From positions 81,521,132-81,585,131 of the forward strand of contig CM057829.1 in NCBI GenBank assembly GCA_030068075.1: a stretch of 64,000 bases of DNA. Reading direction: 5' to 3'. A program made the translations under genes and the position numbers. This DNA is from Paguma larvata. Taxonomy: Eukaryota; Chordata; Mammalia; Carnivora; Viverridae. Within the stretch, counting starts at the first letter, position 1; each line of letters opens with the position of its first letter. Under the pieces are notes generated by a model, which was given only the letters and a program-made list of their open reading frames with translations, was not told the origin of the DNA and did not search any database. Of the stretch, positions 46,412 through 57,226 are shown one piece after another.

Positions 46412-48060
46412 ACCTTCAGCAACGTTGCAGGATACAAAATCAATGTACAGAAATCGGTGGCATTTCTATACACCAACAATGAAGCAGCAGAAAGAGAAAT
46501 AAAGAAGCTAATCCCTTTCACAATTGCACCAAAACCCATAAAATACTTAGGAATAAACCTAACCAAAGAGGTGAAAGACCTCTACACTGAAAACTATAAA
46601 AAACTTATGAAGGAAATTGAGGAAGACACAAGGAAATGGAAAAACATCCCATGCTCATGGATTGGAAGAATAAATATCGTCAAAATGGCAATACCACCCA
46701 AAGCAATCTACACATTCACTCCCAATCAAAATTGCACCAGCATTCTTCTCAAAGCTAGAGCAAACAATCCTAAAATTTGTATGGAACCACAAAAGACCTC
46801 GAATAGCCAAAATAATACTGAAGAATAAAACCAAGGCGGGAGGCATCACAATCCCAGACTTTAACCTCTACTACAAAGCGGTGGTCATCAAGACTGTATG
46901 GTATTGGCACAAAAACAGACACATAGACCAATGGAATAGAATAGAAAACTCAGAAATGGACCCGCAAGTATATGGCCAACTAATCTTTGACAAAGCGGGA
47001 AAATGTATCCAATGGAAAAAAGACAGCCTCTTTAACAAATGGTGCTGGGAGAATTGGACAGCAACATGCAAAAGAATGAAACTAGACCACTTTCTTACAC
47101 CACTCACAAAAATAAATTCTAAATGGATAAAAGATCTGAATGTGAGACAGGAAACCGTCAAAATCCTAGAGGAGAAAACAGGAAAAAGCCTCTTTGACCT
47201 AAGACGCACCAATTTCTTACTCGACATGTCCCCAAAGGCAAGAGAATTAAAAGCAAAGATGAACTATTGGGACCTCATCAAGATAAAAAGCTTCTGCACA
47301 GCAAAAGAAACAACCAACAAAATGAATAGGCAACCAACGGAATGGGAAAAGATCATCGCAAATGACATATCGGATAAAGGACTAATATCTAAAATTTATA
47401 AAGAACTTACCAAACTCCAAACCCGAAAAACAAACAACCCAGTGAAGAAATGGGCGGAAGATATGAATAGACACTTCTCCAAAGAGGACATTCAGATGGC
47501 CAACAGACACATGAAACGATGCTCAATGTCACTCATCATCAGGGAAATACAAATCAAAACCACACTGAGATACCACCTCACACCAGTCAGAGTGGCTAAA
47601 ATGAACAAATCAGGAAACTATAGATGCTGGCGAGGATGGGAGAAGTAGGCACCCTCCTACACTGTTGGTGGGAATGCAAACTGGTGCAGCCACTCTGGAA
47701 AACAGTGTAGAGGTTCCTCAAAAATATGAAAATAGAGCTACCCTATGACCCAGCAATAGCCCTGCTAGGCATCTACCCAAGAGACACAGGAATGCTGATG
47801 CATAGGAGCACGTGTACCCCAATGTTCATAGCAGCACTTTCGACAATAGCCAAATCATGGAAAGAGACCATGTGCCCATCAACTGACGAATGGATAAAGA
47901 AGTTATGGTACTTATATACAATGGACTACTACGTGGCAATGAGAAAAAATGAAATCTGGCCATGTGTAGCCAGATGGATGGAACTGGAGGGTATTATGTT
48001 AAGTGAAATAAGTCAGTCAGAAAAAGACAGATACCATATGTTTCCACGAATAGGTGGACT
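46412..48060 (+). pseudogene. L1 ORF2 C-terminal half, non-inverted
   Basis: Opens at [20 protein letters not shown], directly downstream of the RT FADD region in the native protein. The frame shifts near 46725, continues through a 255-codon frame (46881-47648; for example [20 protein letters not shown]), a stop near 47648 and another near 47708. It then runs through 47726-48142, the cysteine-bearing C-terminal zone and its end near MFPRIGGL. The frame at 46310-46828 starts in antisense ORF1/spacer sequence and crosses the inversion joint, so its first 35 codons or so are an artefact. Confidence 0.93.
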
Positions 48061-48352
48061 TTGTGAGACTAAGCAAAAACCAGGGGGAGGGGAAGAGGGG
48101 AAAGGAAAAAAAGACACAGAGAGGGAGGGAGATAAAACATAAGAGACTCTCAAAGACTAAGAAAAAAACTGAGGGAGAGGGGGTGATGGGCATTAAAAAG
48201 GGCACATGTTGGGATGAACACTGGGTGTTACATGTAAACCAATTTGAAAATAAACTATTATAAAATTAAAAAAAAATAAAAAATAAAAATAACCATTAAA
48301 AATATTAAAAAAAAATAAATGTTAGAAATTAAAAAAAAGTCGAGGGGATGAG

Positions 48353-48687
48353 TTTTCTTACTCTGTATGGTGTGGGATAGCCATAAAAACTAACACAGCA
48401 TAAATGCTGTTATTCTTGCCTTGGATCTTCCTTGTTACAATTGAATTAATTGTGTTTATATGTCTAATATGGAAGACTTATTTATGTTGTAGAACTGAGC
48501 AGTGCCACTTTTGGCATGTCAGTTTTACTGTTAATTTTGTTAATGTAAAATATTTTAAAATTCAGAAATATATAGAGAAAGAATTAAAAGTCTCAAGTGA
48601 AACCTCTGCGTTCCTATTTCCTTGCTCAGAAATAATCCCTAGTGATGTATCCATGTGAATCTTTCAAGTTTTTTATCACTCATTAAA
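48353..48687. other. No gene seen
   Basis: AT-rich, unassigned; the frame 48404-48658 is short and hydrophobic. Confidence 0.45.
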
Positions 48688-48845
48688 AAATACATTTATA
48701 TCCATTCTACAGATGAGGAAACTGAGCTATAAAGAAATAAATAACTCACCTAATATCATACAATTAGTGAGTGGTGGAATGGGGACTTAAACACAGGCAG
48801 TATTATAGAATTAGTGGGTTAACCAACTATTCCATATTCTGTCTT
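48688..48845 (-). repeat. MIR
   Basis: Antisense MIR: 'ctacagatgaggaaactgag', 'ataatatcatacaattagtg ... agtggtggaatggggactta', 'aacacaggcagtattataga', 'gtgggttaaccaactattcc'. Confidence 0.82.
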
Positions 48846-49299
48846 ACTTTTATTGAAAATTAAAAATATATTTTAACATAAGGATATTAAACTGTTCTTA
48901 ATGTTTTGTGATGTGATCTTTATTCTTAATGTATTTTGCAAATACATAACCTACTTTTTGTTATTTTCAAATTTGTGCATGGTATTTAAAGGTTAGCACT
49001 CACTGTTTGTAATTTCACAATATAAAATTTAATGGGCATTTAGGCTGTTAATATTAAGGAATATCTTTGTAGATACATCTTTGTGTTTCAAGTGTCAACA
49101 TTGTGCACTTACAAAGTTGAATATGCATGTGAGTATTTTTGCAGGAGAGATTTTTTAGGAGGGGGGATTTCCATGTGAAAGTATGTACACATTTTAATTG
49201 ACTTCTTTAAGGACTTAGGTTATGAGAGCTTGTTTTCCCAGATTTTTACCAATCCAGAATATTGTCAATCATTTCAAACACTTTCCAAGGTAATATGTA
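48846..49299. other. No gene seen
   Basis: AT-rich unassigned DNA. Confidence 0.5.
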
Positions 49300-49314
49300 A
49301 AAAAGCAGGATTGA

Positions 49315-49495
49315 GGGGCGCCTTGGTGGCTCAGTCGGTTAAGCATCCAACTTCAGTTCAGGTCATGATCTCGTGATTTGTGGGTCCGAGCCTCACATGG
49401 GGCTGGAGCCTGCTTTGGATTCTGTGCCTCCCTCTCTCTTTTCCTCTCCGCCCTCATTCTCTGTCTCTCTAAAACAAACATTTTAAAAAGTTAAG
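49315..49495 (+). repeat. CAN-SINE with small internal deletion
   Basis: Head ggggcgccttggtggctcag; the segment normally reading 'ctctgtgctgacagctcaga' is missing between 'ctcacatggg' and 'gctggagcctgc'. Flanks end in gcaggattga at 49305-49314 and 49503-49512. Confidence 0.94.
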
Positions 49496-49512
49496 AAAAA
49501 AGGCAGGATTGA

Positions 49513-49899
49513 TTTTTTTCTTCTTTGTGATTTCTTGATAATATTGAAAGCCGACCCATCCACTCCACTCGTGCAAATGTTAGAGTTTATCCTTTTTGAA
49601 TACGTGTATGTTTTCCCCACTTCATATTAATTCTGTTAATTTTGGCTTATTGTTTGGATGTACTCTATATTTTCTATACTAACCCTTCACCTGTTGAATG
49701 CACACTGCTAGTATATTCCCATCTTTATGATGTTCTTATATAGTTAAATTAGCCAGTCATTCTTTATCTTTGAGTTATATTTTGCTGTTTGAAGAGATAT
49801 CAAAATGTATGGGAGTAGTAATAACATAATTGAATTTATGGCCATAAATAGAATTTAGTCACACCAAATGGTATTGGAGAAGATGATTCTGGGTAGAGT
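49513..49899. other. No gene seen
   Basis: Unassigned AT-rich DNA leading into the L2 fragment. Confidence 0.45.
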
Positions 49900-50270
49900 T
49901 TGTCACATGAGCAAGGGAACAGTGAGGAGAGAAAAACACAGGTGTGTTCAGGGAAAATATTTATCATTTGGTGTGCTGGGGCTCAAAATCTGAGGTAGGC
50001 AGTGGTAGCAAATGTGACTGATAAAAGTAGGTAGGTGCTCAATAACGGAGAAAAAGTGTGCTATAATCAGAAACATGGCAATATGCTTTATAGCAATGAG
50101 GAACCACATATGGGGATGTGAAATGATCAAATTTGCATTTCATAGAAGATTCTGAAAACTATAGGAAGAATGGATTTGAGAAATTCAAGGTGGTGGTGAC
50201 CTAAAGAGCTGTAGTAACAGAATAAATGATTCTCAGCTAAAGCTAGGATTCTGGTATTTTGAAGGAGAAG
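49900..50270 (-). repeat. L2 LINE fragment (source of a nearby duplicate)
   Basis: Antisense L2: 'caatgaggaaccacatatgg', 'ggatgtgaaatgatcaaatt', 'ggaagaatggatttgagaaa', 'gagctgtagtaacagaataa'. Its 50038-50270 part recurs almost unchanged at 53130-53362. Confidence 0.65.
50038..50270 (+). repeat. Copy A of a 233-bp near-identical direct duplication
   Basis: Matches 53130-53362 over 233 bp with five substitutions by eye (about 98% identity) and no gaps; offset 3092. Copy A is continuous with L2-like sequence on its left, so it is likely the source. Confidence 0.93.
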
Positions 50271-50538
50271 AAATCAGATCCTCTGTATTAGCATTGAAAG
50301 GTGCTAAATTAAAAAATATCAAATAAATATCTTTTGGTTTACCTAAAATTTTACGATTTTCATTCCTAAAAGTCTTCAGGTCCTGTTGTCCACACTCAAC
50401 AGTGTGCTACAAAAAGCTGAAAATTTTCAATTGACAATGTTTAGAAAGCTTTTGCTACCTCTGCATAATATTTTGTGTAATTTCATAATACTTATGTGAT
50501 TTATGAATAAAAACATAAATTTATAATTTTCTTTACTC

Positions 50539-50927
50539 TGTTGAAAAACAAAATTCAGCTGAGTAAATTTGAAGATCGAATTGGCCTGTTAAATGATTCA
50601 CGAATCTAGCAGGTAGAGGAAAACTCTGAGGAATTGTATAAAATAAAGGTTTTATAGGGGAAAAGATGAGGTAAGAAAGTTAGATGGGCACTAGATCACT
50701 TTCCATAAGGGAGAAGAATAGAAGATCTTATGCAGATTACCTCATCCAAATTTGAGAGATAGAGAGGGTCTCTGTGACAGATTACCTCATTGGGGCTGAT
50801 CAGAAAATTTGCCTGGTTAAGACATTTCTGGGAGAAGTGGCAACTGCAATTAGATTAGGTATTAAGTACCATTTGGTGACTTGGTCTCAGTGATGCCATT
50901 TGGAGACTCTGGTTTTATTTTTAACCA
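50539..50927 (-). repeat. 3' LTR of the minus-strand gammaretrovirus-like provirus
   Basis: Shares order and wording with 59665-60095: 'aacaaaattcagctgagtaa', 'gaattgtataaaataaaggt', 'gcagattacctcatccaaat', 'gctgatcagaaaatttgcct', 'caattagattaggtattaag', 'gatgccatttggagactctg'. In minus sense it runs TGG...AACA. Immediately upstream of its TG (50928-50938) is a polypurine-tract-like TTGGGGAAGGA. A TATA-like element lies inside. Divergence from the other LTR is roughly a quarter to a third by eye, so the provirus is old. Confidence 0.75.
50650..50656 (-). promoter_or_regulatory. TATA-like box in the LTR
   Basis: Minus-strand CCTATAAAACC lies mid-LTR, where a retroviral core promoter would sit. 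The other LTR has the eroded CCTGTAAAAAG at the matching place. Probably inactive today. Confidence 0.35.
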
Positions 50928-50938
50928 TCCTTCCCCAA
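50928..50938 (-). other. Polypurine tract remnant
   Basis: Minus-strand TTGGGGAAGGA directly precedes the LTR start, where plus-strand retroviral DNA synthesis is primed. Supports the minus orientation of the provirus. Confidence 0.5.
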
Positions 50939-50985
50939 CGATTAGACTTTTCAGTTTAACTGAGAGATGTGATAAAAATTTAAGG

Positions 50986-52143
50986 CATAAGCAACTTCTT
51001 ACTCCACATGTCTCAGCAGGCAAGGGAAAAAAAAGCAAAAATGAGCTGTTGGGACCTCATGGAGATAAAAAAGCTTCTGCACGGTGAAGGAAACAATCAG
51101 CAAAACTAAAAGGCAACCAACAGAGTGGGAGAAGATATTTGCAAATGACTTTTCAGAAAAAGGGTTAGTATCCAAAATCTATAAAGAAATTATCAAACTC
51201 AACACCCAGAAAACAAATAATCCAGTAAAGAAATGGGCAAAAGACATGAATAGGCACTTTTCCAAAGAAGACATCCAGATGGCTAACAGATGCATGAAAA
51301 GGTGCTCAACATCACTCATCATCAGGGAAATACAAATCAAAACCACAAGGAGATATCACCTCACATCTGTCAGAATGGCTAAAATTAACAACTCAGGCAA
51401 CAGCAGATGTTGGCAAGGATGTGGAGAAGGAGGAACCCTTTTGCACTGCTGGTGGGAAGACAAACTGGTGCAGCCACTCTGGAAAAGATTATGGAAGTTC
51501 CTCAAAAAATTAACTGCCCTATTAGGTATTTATCCAAAGGATACAGGTGTGCCGTTTCCAAGGGGCACATGTACCCAAGTGTTTATAACAGTGCTATCAG
51601 CAATAGCCAAAGTGTGGAAAGAACCCAAATGTCCATCAACTGATGAATGGATAAAGAAGATGTGGTGTGTGTGTATATATATATACACACACATATATGT
51701 AATACACAGTGGAATATTACTTGGTGATGAAAAAGACTGAAATCTTGCCATTTGCAACAACGTGAATGGAACTAGAGTATATAATGAGAAGCAAAATTAG
51801 AGAAAGATAAATATAATATGATTTCACTCATGTAGAATTTAAGATACAAAACAGATGAACATAAGGGAACAGAAGCAAAAATAATATAGAAACAGGGAGA
51901 GGGATAAAACATAGAGACTCTTAAATACAGAGGACAAACTGAGGGTTACTGGAGAGTTTTGGGGGGGATGGGCTAAATGAAAATGGGGCATTAAGGAAGA
52001 CACTTGTCGGGATAAGTACTGGGTGTTATACATAGGGGATGAATCACTGGATTCTACTTCTGAGATCATTAATGCACTATATGCTAACTAACTTGGATGT
52101 AAATTTAAATAAAATATAGATAGATAGATGGATGGATGGATGG
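50986..52143 (+). mobile_element. L1 LINE, 5'-truncated, inserted in the provirus
   Basis: Begins in ORF2 at 'agcaacttcttactccacat' and continues through a 218-codon frame (51084-51740) with [18 protein letters not shown] and [19 protein letters not shown], the L1 ORF2 C-terminal region. The 3' UTR contains a TG/TA/CA palindromic microsatellite (51666-51700) and a tail ending in (GATA)n(GATG)n at 52113-52143. It separates the env relic from the 3' LTR, so it inserted after the provirus. Confidence 0.9.
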
Positions 52144-52145
52144 CT

Positions 52146-52860
52146 GCTCTTGAAAGGATACAATGCACCAGGGAGATTATTATAATAACTATAAGCAGAA
52201 TAATTCCCAAATTTGGAGTGCATTTCAGAGTCACTTCAGGACCCAAACCAATCAAAGAAAGTCCCCATTGAAGGAGTCACCCTTTTAAAAAAAGCCAAGT
52301 ATCTTCCTTAGTGATCCTTTGTAACTGAGTTTTAGCTTCCATAGAAGTGTTTATCCAGACATAGCAGGTGGTGGTAGCCATAGGACAGACACCTCCTTGC
52401 TCACCTAAAACATAATCAAGAGCTATCCTATTATCAAGAAATATTTTGGCTAGAGAATCTAAGGATCTTTGTTGAGCCACTATTGTTTTAACAGAAGATT
52501 TTGCCATAATTTTAAGATTTAAGAAGTTCTTGATCAAGGTCTTATTTGCATTCATCCCTAACCAGGTAAATAGAGACCTGCCAAAAGGAATAAATTCTGA
52601 ATCACAAAGCCTCCTCGTAGGTCCTTTTTAACTCAATAATGTAAATTCAGGGAGTTGACCAGTGAGATGTTTTCTTTGGTTATGAAAAGTTAGGGGCACA
52701 GTTAGATTTTCTCCTAGCCTGACATAAAAGTCTTTTTCTTTTTTTAATTCCAGAGCTCATCCTCCACCCCCTCACTTAGCAATGGCCTGGAAGATACAGA
52801 TGAGGGGATTAACTTTCCAGGCCAAACGAGAAAAAAGAAAAGAAGAAATATTTAAAGTAT
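52146..52860 (-). pseudogene. Endogenous retrovirus env relic (transmembrane subunit)
   Basis: The minus-strand frame 52277-52555 reads into a gammaretrovirus-type TM ectodomain. There is a coiled-coil-like run (VAQQRSLDSLAKIF), the immunosuppressive-domain region LDNRIALDYVLGEQGG (about 52388-52438), and the disulfide motif CPMATTTCY (52361-52387), i.e. CX6C followed by Tyr where the family has a third Cys. A frameshift past 52277 leads to the membrane helix GIILLIVIIIISLVHCIL (about 52154-52207). Upstream to about 52860 are short env-like pieces. Almost the whole surface subunit is missing and the cytoplasmic side is cut off by the L1 at 50986-52143. The frame cannot encode a full Env. Confidence 0.85.
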
Positions 52861-52879
52861 AAAGTTTTGATCAGCTGTC

Positions 52880-53129
52880 CTGGGTGGAAAAGCAGTCTAC
52901 ATCAATGTCAGCTATTGATCTTCCTTGACAATTAGATTTAGAGATCTCTAGCATCTGTACAGGACCAGGTATCAGGTATGTGATGTATACCTAAGTCTTA
53001 ATATCTTCTAGTTTTAAAGCATTATCACTGGTCATGAGCACTTGGTAAGGTCCTTTCCAGGTGGGCAAGAGAGCTGTTTTGCTCTAATGAAGTTTCCAAA
53101 ATGATCATCAGGCCAACAGGTTGTTGGTC
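52880..53129 (-). pseudogene. Retroviral pol C-terminus (integrase GPY-type domain)
   Basis: Minus-strand KGPYQVLMTSDNALKLED (about 53005-53062), followed after a stop by VYITYLIPGPVQ, fits the C-terminal domain of gammaretroviral integrase. It lies just upstream of env in the expected order. It ends abruptly at 53129, where the duplicated L2 block begins; the catalytic part of integrase, RT and protease are gone. Confidence 0.75.
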
Positions 53130-53362
53130 CTCAATAACGGAGAAAAAGTGTGCTATAATCAGAAACATGGCAATATGCCTTATAGCAATGAGGAACCACA
53201 TATGGGGATGTGAAATGATCAAATTTGCATTTCATAGAAGATTCTGAAAACTATAGGAAGGATAGATTTGAGAAATTCAAGGTGGTGGTGACCTAAAGAG
53301 CTGTAGTAACAGAATAAATGATGCTCAGCTAAAGCTAGGATTCTGGTATTTTGAAGGGGAAG
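53130..53362 (+). repeat. Copy B of the 233-bp near-identical duplication
   Basis: Same sequence as 50038-50270, same orientation. It sits between a retroviral pol fragment (left) and an antisense L1 fragment (right), neither of which resembles the flanks of copy A. Confidence 0.93.
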
Positions 53363-53820
53363 TGGGTCTCTCGTACTGGCATATAGATGGGTCTTGTTCT
53401 TTTATCCATTCCTCTATATCTCTTGATTGGAATATTCATACCATTCACCTATAAATTATTGATAGCTATGTACTTATTGCCATTTGTTAATTGCTTTTTT
53501 TTTTTCTTTTGTAGTTCTCTGTTGCTTTTATCTTGTGATGAGGACTTTTTGTAGTGTTATGCTTGGCTTTCTCCTCATTTTTGTATATTAAGTTGATGGT
53601 CACTTAAGTCAGAATAACTTCTAAAAGAACTTTTTAACGTCTCCATCCACATTTTTATATATATAGTCATATTTTTATATCTTTATTCATAATTTTTTCT
53701 GATTATAGCCTTTCTTTTCCACTTAAATAAGTCCCTTTACTATATATAGTGGTAGTCAACTCCTTTTTGTTTTTCTGGGAAACTCTTTCTCCTTCAATTC
53801 TGAATGATAATTTTGCCAGG
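53363..53820 (-). mobile_element. L1 fragment (ORF1 end, spacer, ORF2 start), minus strand
   Basis: In minus sense runs from an ORF1-end-like zone ('aaagagtttcccagaaaaac', about 53770-53795) through inter-ORF sequence ('agtgaccatcaacttaatat') to the endonuclease start ('ggataaaagaacaagaccca', near 53390). Head-to-head with the L1 that begins at 53821. Confidence 0.75.
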
Positions 53821-56800
53821 TAAAGAGTTTCCCAGACAAACAAGAGTTAAAGCAGTTCATCACCACCAAACTGGCCTGAAAAGAAATGTTAAAGGGAATT
53901 ATTCAAGTGGAAATGAAAGACCATAACTAGAAGAAAATTTTGAAAAGAAAAATTTCACAAAAACCTATAGTAAAGTAGTAATCACTTATAAGGCCAGTAC
54001 GGAGGTTAAAACACAAAAGTAGTAAAATCAACTATATGTACAAAACTTTGTCCAGTGATAAAATGTGAAGGAGGGGAGTAAAACATCAGTCCTTTTAAAA
54101 CGTGTTTGAATTAATCAGTTATCAACTTAATATCATTGTTATACACATAGGATGTTATAATATGAACTCAATGGTAACCACAAATCAAAAACTTATAATA
54201 GATACACTAAAGAAACCCATCAAACCACAGGGGAGAAGAGCAAAAGAAGAAGAAAGGATCAGGGAACAAAAAATATGAATTTATGAAGATTAGAGCAGAA
54301 ACAGAGACTAAAAATTTGTAGGAAAGTTCAATAAAACCAAGAGCTATTTCTTTGAAAGAGTTTTAAATTGATAAATCTTTAGCCAGACTTTTGAAGATAA
54401 AAGAGGACTCAAATAAAATAAGAAAAGGAGAAATTAGTAACACCAGACAAATACAAAGGACTATAAGAAAATACTATGAAAAGTTATATGCCAACAAATT
54501 GGAAATAGAAGAAACCTAGATGGAATGATACATTTCTAGAAACATAGAATCTTCCAAAATTAAATCAGAAAATCTGAATGGACTACTGGTAACAGAATGG
54601 AATCAGAAAAACAGAAGTCCAGGACTAGATGGATTCACAAGTGCTTTCTACCAAACAATTAAAGAGGACGTTAATTCCTATTCTCCTCAAACTATTCCAA
54701 AAAAAAGAAGAGGAAGGAAATCTTTCAAAAACATTCTATAAGGCCAGAATTACCCTGATACCAAAATAGATGCAAAAATTGTCAACAAAACATTCAGCAA
54801 GCTGAATTCAACAATACATTAAAAGAATCATTCACCATACTCAAGGAGGATTTATTTCAAATATACAAATATGGTTCAATTCTTGAAAATCAATGTGAAA
54901 ATCATTGAGAAAACAAGAGATAAAAATCATATGATCATCTCATTAGATGTAGAAAAGTCATTTAACAAAATGAAGTATCTGGTCATGATAAAAACTCAAT
55001 GAAGTGCTTAGGGGGAATATATCTTAGTATAATAAAGGCCACATATGAAAAAACCCACAACTTAATATTATGCTCTATAGAAGAAAAAAATCTTTATTTT
55101 TTTCACTAAGATAAGGAACAAGACAAGTGTATCCTCTCTTGCTACTTTTATTCAACACAGTACTAGAATTCGTAGCCACAGCAATCTGACCAGAAAAAAC
55201 ACATCTGTATTGGTAAGGAAGAAGTAAAACTGTCACTATGTGCAGATGACATGTTGCTATGAGGAGAAAACCATAAAGACTCCACCAAAAACTACTAAAA
55301 GTAATAAGTCAATTCAGTGACCTTGCAGGATACAAAATTAATATACAGAAACATGTTGAATTCCTATACACTAATTAAAAAAGTAGCAAAAAGAAAAATT
55401 AAGAAAACATTCCCATTTACAATGTACCAAAAAGAATAAAATACCTAGGAATAAATTTAACCAAGGAAGCGAAAGACTTATCTGTTTAAAGCTACTAAAC
55501 ACTGATGAAATTGAAGATGACACAAACAAATGGAAAGATATTCCATACTTATGGATTGAAAGAATACACTGTAAATGTCTATACTACTCAAAGCAGTCTA
55601 CAGATTCAGCACAATTTCTGTCTAAATACCAACAGCATTTTTCACAGAACTAGAACTAACAATCCTAAAATATGTGTGGAACCACAAAAGACCTCTGATA
55701 GCCAAAGCGATTTGGAGAAGAACAAAGCTGAAGGTATCACAATCCCAAATTTTGAGATACAGTAGAAGCTACAGTAATCAAAACAATATCATAGGGGCAC
55801 AAAAACAGACACATAGGTAAATAGTATGGGATCGAAAGCCCAGAAGTAAACCCACACCTATAGCATTAATCATTAATGGAGACAAGAATATGCAATATGG
55901 AAAAGACAGTCTCTTCAACAAATGGTGTTGGGAAAACTGGGCCACTCTCTTACACTGTACACAAAAGTAAACTCACAATAGATTGAACATCTGAATGTGA
56001 GACCTGAAACCATAAACTTCCTAGAGCAAAACTGGCAGGAATTCCTTTGACATCAGTCTTAGCAGCATTTTTCTAGATACGTCGCCGCAGTCAAAGGAAA
56101 TAAAAACAAAGATAAATTATTTGGACTACATCAAAATAAAAAGCTTTAGCACAGCAAACTATCAACAAAATGAAGACAGCCTACTTAATCAGAAGATATT
56201 TGCAAATGATATATCCAATAAGGGACTAATACCGAAAATATACAAAAACTCATTCAACTGAACACTAAAAAAATGAATAATTTGATTTAAAATAATGAGC
56301 AGAGGACCTTAATAGACTTCTTCTAAAGAAGACATACAGAACACCAACAGATATGTGAAAAAAAATGTTCAACATTACTCATCATCAGGGAAATGCAAAT
56401 CAGAACCACAATGAGATATGACTTTATATGTCAGAATGGCTAGAATCAAGAAGACAAGAAATGACAAGTGCTGGTGAGGAAGTGGAGAAAAGAGAAAACT
56501 CTGCACTGTTGGTGGGGATGTAAACTGGTGCAGACACTGTGGAAAAGAGTAGGAGGTTTCTCAAAAATTAAAAATAGAAATACCATATGATCCAATAACT
56601 CTACTCATAGGTAATTACTGAAAGAAAAAGGAAACACTCCATTTGGAAAGATATATGCACCCTTTTGCTTTATTGTAGCATTATTGACAATACTCAAGAT
56701 CTAGAAGCAACCCAAGTGTTCATCAGTAGATGAATGGATAAAGAAGATATTATATAGAGGGAGAATATTATGCAGCCATAGAAAAGAATGAGATCTTGTC

Positions 56801-57226
56801 ATTTGAACCTAGAGGTTATTATGCTAAGTGAAATAAGTTAGAGAAAGACAAACACACCATGGATTCACTTTACATGTAGAACTTAAAAAACAAAAGTAAA
56901 TGTAAACAAGCAGAAAGTAGAAACAAATGCATAAATACAGAGAACTGATGGTTGTCAGAGGGAAGTTTTGAGGGATGGGCAAAATGAGTAAAGGAGAGTA
57001 GCAGATAAAGACTTCCAGTTATGCAGTGACTAAGTCATTGGAGTAAAAGGTACAGCATAGGGTATATAGTCAATGGTACTGTAATGGTGTTGTGATGGTG
57101 ACAGATTGTATCTACCTTTGTGAGCATAGCATAATCTATAGACTTGTAGAATCACTATGTTGTACACCTGAAACTAATGTAACACTGTGTGTCAACAAGG
57201 AAGGAAGGAAGGAAGGGAGGAAGGAT
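53821..57226 (+). mobile_element. Old L1 LINE with endonuclease deletion, plus strand
   Basis: Starts with an ORF1-end-like zone ('aaagagtttcccagacaaac') and inter-ORF spacer to about 54290, then jumps to the region between endonuclease and RT. RT traces: LDVEKSFNK (about 54950) and CADDM near 55237-55251, where L1 normally has FADD. The C-terminal region (56030-56460) and a 3' UTR follow, ending in (GGAA)n at 57198-57226. Many stops; the longest frame is 86 codons (55505-55765). Probably one of the older L1 copies here. Confidence 0.88.

Larger units (their letters stand above)
44126..48310 (+). mobile_element. Carnivore L1 with 5' inversion and 17-bp target-site duplication
   Basis: Bounded by aaaaataaatgttagaa at 44109-44125 and 48311-48327, identical. 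The 3' portion (about 46412-48310) is plus strand: ORF2 from just after the RT catalytic site, 3' UTR and A-rich tail. The 5' portion (44126 to about 46411) is inverted: ORF1 C-terminal tail, inter-ORF spacer, and ORF2 endonuclease and RT as far as [18 protein letters not shown]. Inverted and direct parts meet with loss of only a handful of ORF2 codons. This is the hallmark of twin priming during target-primed reverse transcription. The element is 5'-truncated within ORF1. Long surviving frames mark it as the youngest L1 in the window. Confidence 0.96.

Noticed and set aside
46310..46828. 172-codon frame that looks like a fusion protein
   Set aside because: It crosses the L1 inversion joint; the first part is antisense L1 and the rest is ordinary ORF2 sequence.
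49948..50130. Two nearly identical 60-65 codon frames (49948-50130 and 53025-53222, minus) suggesting a gene pair
   Set aside because: They arise from the 233-bp duplicated L2-derived block; their ends differ because the flanks differ.
55505..55765. 86-codon plus-strand frame as a gene
   Set aside because: Contains the L1 ORF2 pattern [16 protein letters not shown], the same out-of-frame pattern as in the younger L1 at 46.8 kb.
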